Source: Heritagella sp051881655
Lineage (GTDB): Bacteria > Bacillota > Clostridia > Oscillospirales > Acutalibacteraceae
Length of the DNA: 17,094 nt
Assembly: GCA_051881655.1 (NCBI GenBank)
Contig: JBJEQH010000055.1
Location: 1 to 17,094, forward strand
Direction of reading: 5' to 3'
This document shows positions 14,990 to 17,094 of the stretch, in pieces (positions within the stretch are counted from its first letter, which is position 1; every line of letters begins with the position of its first letter). A program made the translations under genes and the position numbers. The notes beneath the pieces were generated by a model that was not told where the DNA came from, ran no database searches, and saw only the letters and a list, made by a program, of their open reading frames with translations.

Positions 14990-16978
14990 TCAGATGCGAA
15001 CGGCGGCATCAAAGGCCATGCGGGTAGCGGTGCGGACATTCCTGGCGGTCACACAGTCGCCGATGGGCATAAAATCAGGTGCCGTCATTCGGAAGCTCTC
15101 GGCCAATTCCTGGCGGGGCCGCATCCCCGCAGCCATCACTACAGCGTCAGCCGGTACGAACTGCTCGTTTCCATCCCTGTCCGTAAACCGCACGCCCTCT
15201 TCCGTAATGCCGGTACAGCAGGCGCCGGTATAGGACCGGACGCATGCGGCCATTTTCCCCAGCATCACGTCGCGGGTCAAATGGAAAGTCTCCCCGCACA
15301 ATTCGGGCAGTCTCTCCAGAACCGTGACCTCTTTTCCTTTTTCTGCGAGGGCCAGGGCCGTCTCACATCCCACCTCCCCGCCGCCGATGAGGACGACTCT
15401 CCGCCCCATCTGCTCCATGCGCGGATAGCACTCCTCGGCGGTCATCACATGGGGGCCGTCCGCACCGAGGATCGGGGGAACGATTGCCTCGGCGCCCACC
15501 GCCGCCAGTACCCAGTCGGCATTTTCCGCCTCAATCCGTTCAGGGGTTGCCTCGGTGTTCAGCCGCACATGGACCCCCAGCTTCTTCACCAGGTTAATCT
15601 GATACTCCATAAACTTTTTCAGATCATATTTAAAGGAAACCTGCCCGGCGAACACCAGCTTGCCGCCCAGGCGGTCCGATTTTTCATAGAGGGTCACGTC
15701 GTGGCCCCGCTTGGCCGCCAGAATCGCGGCTTCCATTCCGGCGGGCCCGCCCCCCACAATAATAACCTTTTTCGATTCCGTCGCAGCAGGGATCAGATGG
15801 GGCAGCTGGCTCTCCCGTCCCACCGTGGGGTTGACCGAGCAGGCAAACACCTTGGTGTGGGGATTCGCGTACTCCAAACAGTGGAAGCACTTGATGCAGG
15901 GGATTATCTCCTCCTCCTGACCGTGGCGGGCTTTCTCCGGCATCTCGGGGTCCGCAATGGTTCCACGGGCCATGGCCACCAAGTCGGCGCCGCCGGTGGA
16001 AAGGGTCTCCTCCATCAATGCGGGATCCTGGAAAGCCCCCAGCGTCAATACTGGCTGGGGCACACCCAGCTCTTTGATCCGGCGGGCAAACCGGGCATTC
16101 TGGGCGGGTTTATGGAACATGGTGGGGTGCATGATGGTCTCGGTCCCCGGGATGGACATGTTGCCCGCTGAGATATGGGCAATATTAATCCGGTCACCGG
16201 CCAGGCGCAGGAAGCGGGCCACGTCCTCCGGCCCGAACTGCTGCCCGGCATTGGGATACCCCATCTCATCGGCCAGCTCGCTGCCGGAGATTCGGTACTC
16301 GATGAGCAGCTTTTTGCCCACGCGCTCCCGAATGGCATCCAGAATCATCAGGGGGAACCGGCAGCGGTTTTCAAAGGAACCGCCGAATTCATCCGTCCGT
16401 TTATTGAACAGGGGGCTCAAAAACCGGTGGAGCACCAGACCATGACCGCCGTGGATGAGAATGGAGTCAAAGCCCACGGACAAAGCCTGCTCTGCCACAT
16501 TGGCGTAATCGGCGGCAATCGCCTCCATCGCTTCGCGGGTGAGCATCGGCGACACCGCGCCGTCCGCTCCCGGAGTACCGTCCACCGAGTAGACAAAAGG
16601 CTGCCCTTCCCCCTTTTTCCCGCCGGTCCAGCCGGTATAGGTAAACGACAAAAGCTCGATGGCCGCCCTGGCCCCGTAAAAATGAATTTGATCCACACAG
16701 CGTTTCCAGTACCGGTGATAGATCGTCTGCCGCAGATCCAGGTGATTCCAACCGGGGCGGAAGGGGGCCTGGGGATCCATATCGTGGCCGGCAATGGTCA
16801 CCGAAGCCGTGCCGCCGCGGGCCTTTTCCGCATAATAGGCACAATAGGCGTCCCCGGGATAGGGCTCGTCCGTCTGAAGAAGATGGGGGGTGGCGGGGGC
16901 CTGAAAAATACGGTTTTTATAGACTACATTGCCGATTCGGATGGGGGAGAACAATGTGGGATATTTGGGGTGTGTCAT
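14990..16978 (-). CDS. FeS-flavin NADH:flavin oxidoreductase of the old yellow enzyme / 2,4-dienoyl-CoA reductase family
   Basis: Enzymes of this family reduce activated C=C bonds (enoates, dienoyl-CoA, bile-acid intermediates) through FMN, a 4Fe-4S cluster and FAD. The 662 residues show an N-terminal TIM barrel (LFSPIRIGNVVYKNRI at 9-24; HGGHG at 176-180; FLSPLFNKRTDEFGG at 186-200) and four cluster cysteines at 361, 364, 367 and 380 (CIKCFHC...C). A FAD-binding GGGPAG follows (409-414), then a second dinucleotide fold GGGEVG (532-537) and a closing IGDC (639-642). The ATG at 16978 is preferred over one at 17044 because AAGGAGG lies 9 nt upstream and MTHPKYPTLF fits the family start. The gene is monocistronic as seen, with a probable promoter upstream. 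The substrate cannot be read from sequence; FadH-, enoate reductase- and BaiCD/BaiH-like roles all remain possible. Confidence 0.9.
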   Translation of the reverse strand: MTHPKYPTLFSPIRIGNVVYKNRIFQAPATPHLLQTDEPYPGDAYCAYYAEKARGGTASVTIAGHDMDPQAPFRPGWNHLDLRQTIYHRYWKRCVDQIHFYGARAAIELLSFTYTGWTGGKKGEGQPFVYSVDGTPGADGAVSPMLTREAMEAIAADYANVAEQALSVGFDSILIHGGHGLVLHRFLSPLFNKRTDEFGGSFENRCRFPLMILDAIRERVGKKLLIEYRISGSELADEMGYPNAGQQFGPEDVARFLRLAGDRINIAHISAGNMSIPGTETIMHPTMFHKPAQNARFARRIKELGVPQPVLTLGAFQDPALMEETLSTGGADLVAMARGTIADPEMPEKARHGQEEEIIPCIKCFHCLEYANPHTKVFACSVNPTVGRESQLPHLIPAATESKKVIIVGGGPAGMEAAILAAKRGHDVTLYEKSDRLGGKLVFAGQVSFKYDLKKFMEYQINLVKKLGVHVRLNTEATPERIEAENADWVLAAVGAEAIVPPILGADGPHVMTAEECYPRMEQMGRRVVLIGGGEVGCETALALAEKGKEVTVLERLPELCGETFHLTRDVMLGKMAACVRSYTGACCTGITEEGVRFTDRDGNEQFVPADAVVMAAGMRPRQELAESFRMTAPDFMPIGDCVTARNVRTATRMAFDAAVRI

Positions 16979-17015
16979 CGTTTGCGGCCTCCTTCTATTT
17001 GGAAGTATTTTCTCT

Positions 17016-17044
17016 ATTTTACGGGATTCTCCCTCAAAAAACAA
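17016..17044 (-). promoter_or_regulatory. Possible promoter of the oxidoreductase gene
   Basis: On the minus strand TAAAAT (17016-17021, five of six -10 bases) lies 17 bp after TTGTTT (17039-17044, three of six -35 bases). The spacer holds a small dyad, GGGAGAATCCC (17023-17033), that could be an operator or chance. It is about 40 nt upstream of the chosen start. Confidence 0.4.
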
Positions 17045-17094
17045 TGTTTCTCCTTTCCTTTGTTTCTTGGAAATGGGAATTTATTTTATATTTT

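Noticed and set aside
14355..15233. Plus-strand 292-codon ORF with GILIP repeats
   Set aside because: It is the third-frame reading of the 15-bp repeat and then runs antisense through the terminator, the ATPase remnant and the oxidoreductase gene; it has no binding site and no coherent domains.

Overview
The window looks like a chromosomal segment of a moderately GC-rich Firmicute, most likely a clostridial (Oscillospiraceae/Ruminococcaceae-like) gut-type anaerobe. I infer this from the gene content (RNase J, GdpP, a divergent clostridial ParE, the tilS-hpt-ftsH order), strong AGGAGG ribosome binding sites, and an FeS-flavin enoate-reductase-type enzyme typical of anaerobes. No database search was possible, so the taxonomy is inference. 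I see no tRNA, rRNA, insertion sequence or CRISPR array.

Region 1 (about 1-12371, all on the minus strand) is a dense housekeeping cluster. It is read from a near-perfect sigma-A promoter (TTGACA, 17 bp, TACAAT at 12343-12371) through a leader of about 310 nt into, in transcription order: a 54-codon small ORF, rnj (RNase J), gdpP (c-di-AMP phosphodiesterase), rplI (ribosomal protein L9), a terminator-like hairpin, dnaB (replicative helicase), tilS, hpt and ftsH. A second hairpin follows ftsH, and then comes parE. Just off the left edge a further gene, probably parC, is announced by a Shine-Dalgarno sequence. The cluster joins gdpP-rplI-dnaB and tilS-hpt-ftsH, two blocks that are separate in Bacillus subtilis. 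It links RNA decay, cyclic dinucleotide turnover, translation, replication, purine salvage, membrane proteolysis and chromosome decatenation.

Region 2 (about 12372-14684, plus strand) starts at a divergent promoter (TTGACA, 18 bp, TACTAT at 12451-12480). It holds a stand-alone cysteine desulfurase and then a zinc-ribbon protein of unknown function. The latter appears frameshifted at its 3' end. A 15-bp palindromic tandem repeat straddles its stop codon, and in the +1 frame the repeat encodes a pentapeptide linker followed by a transmembrane helix. A strong bidirectional terminator closes the region.

Region 3 (about 14683-17094, minus strand) holds the decayed C-terminal end of an AAA/ABC-type predicted ATPase. 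Next to it is an intact old-yellow-enzyme/2,4-dienoyl-CoA reductase-type oxidoreductase with its own probable promoter. A 9-bp inverted repeat lies at the junction between them.

I found no convincing new multi-gene system. The observations most worth checking are the small ORF in frame with and immediately upstream of RNase J, the frameshifted repeat-plus-membrane tail, and the ATPase remnant.
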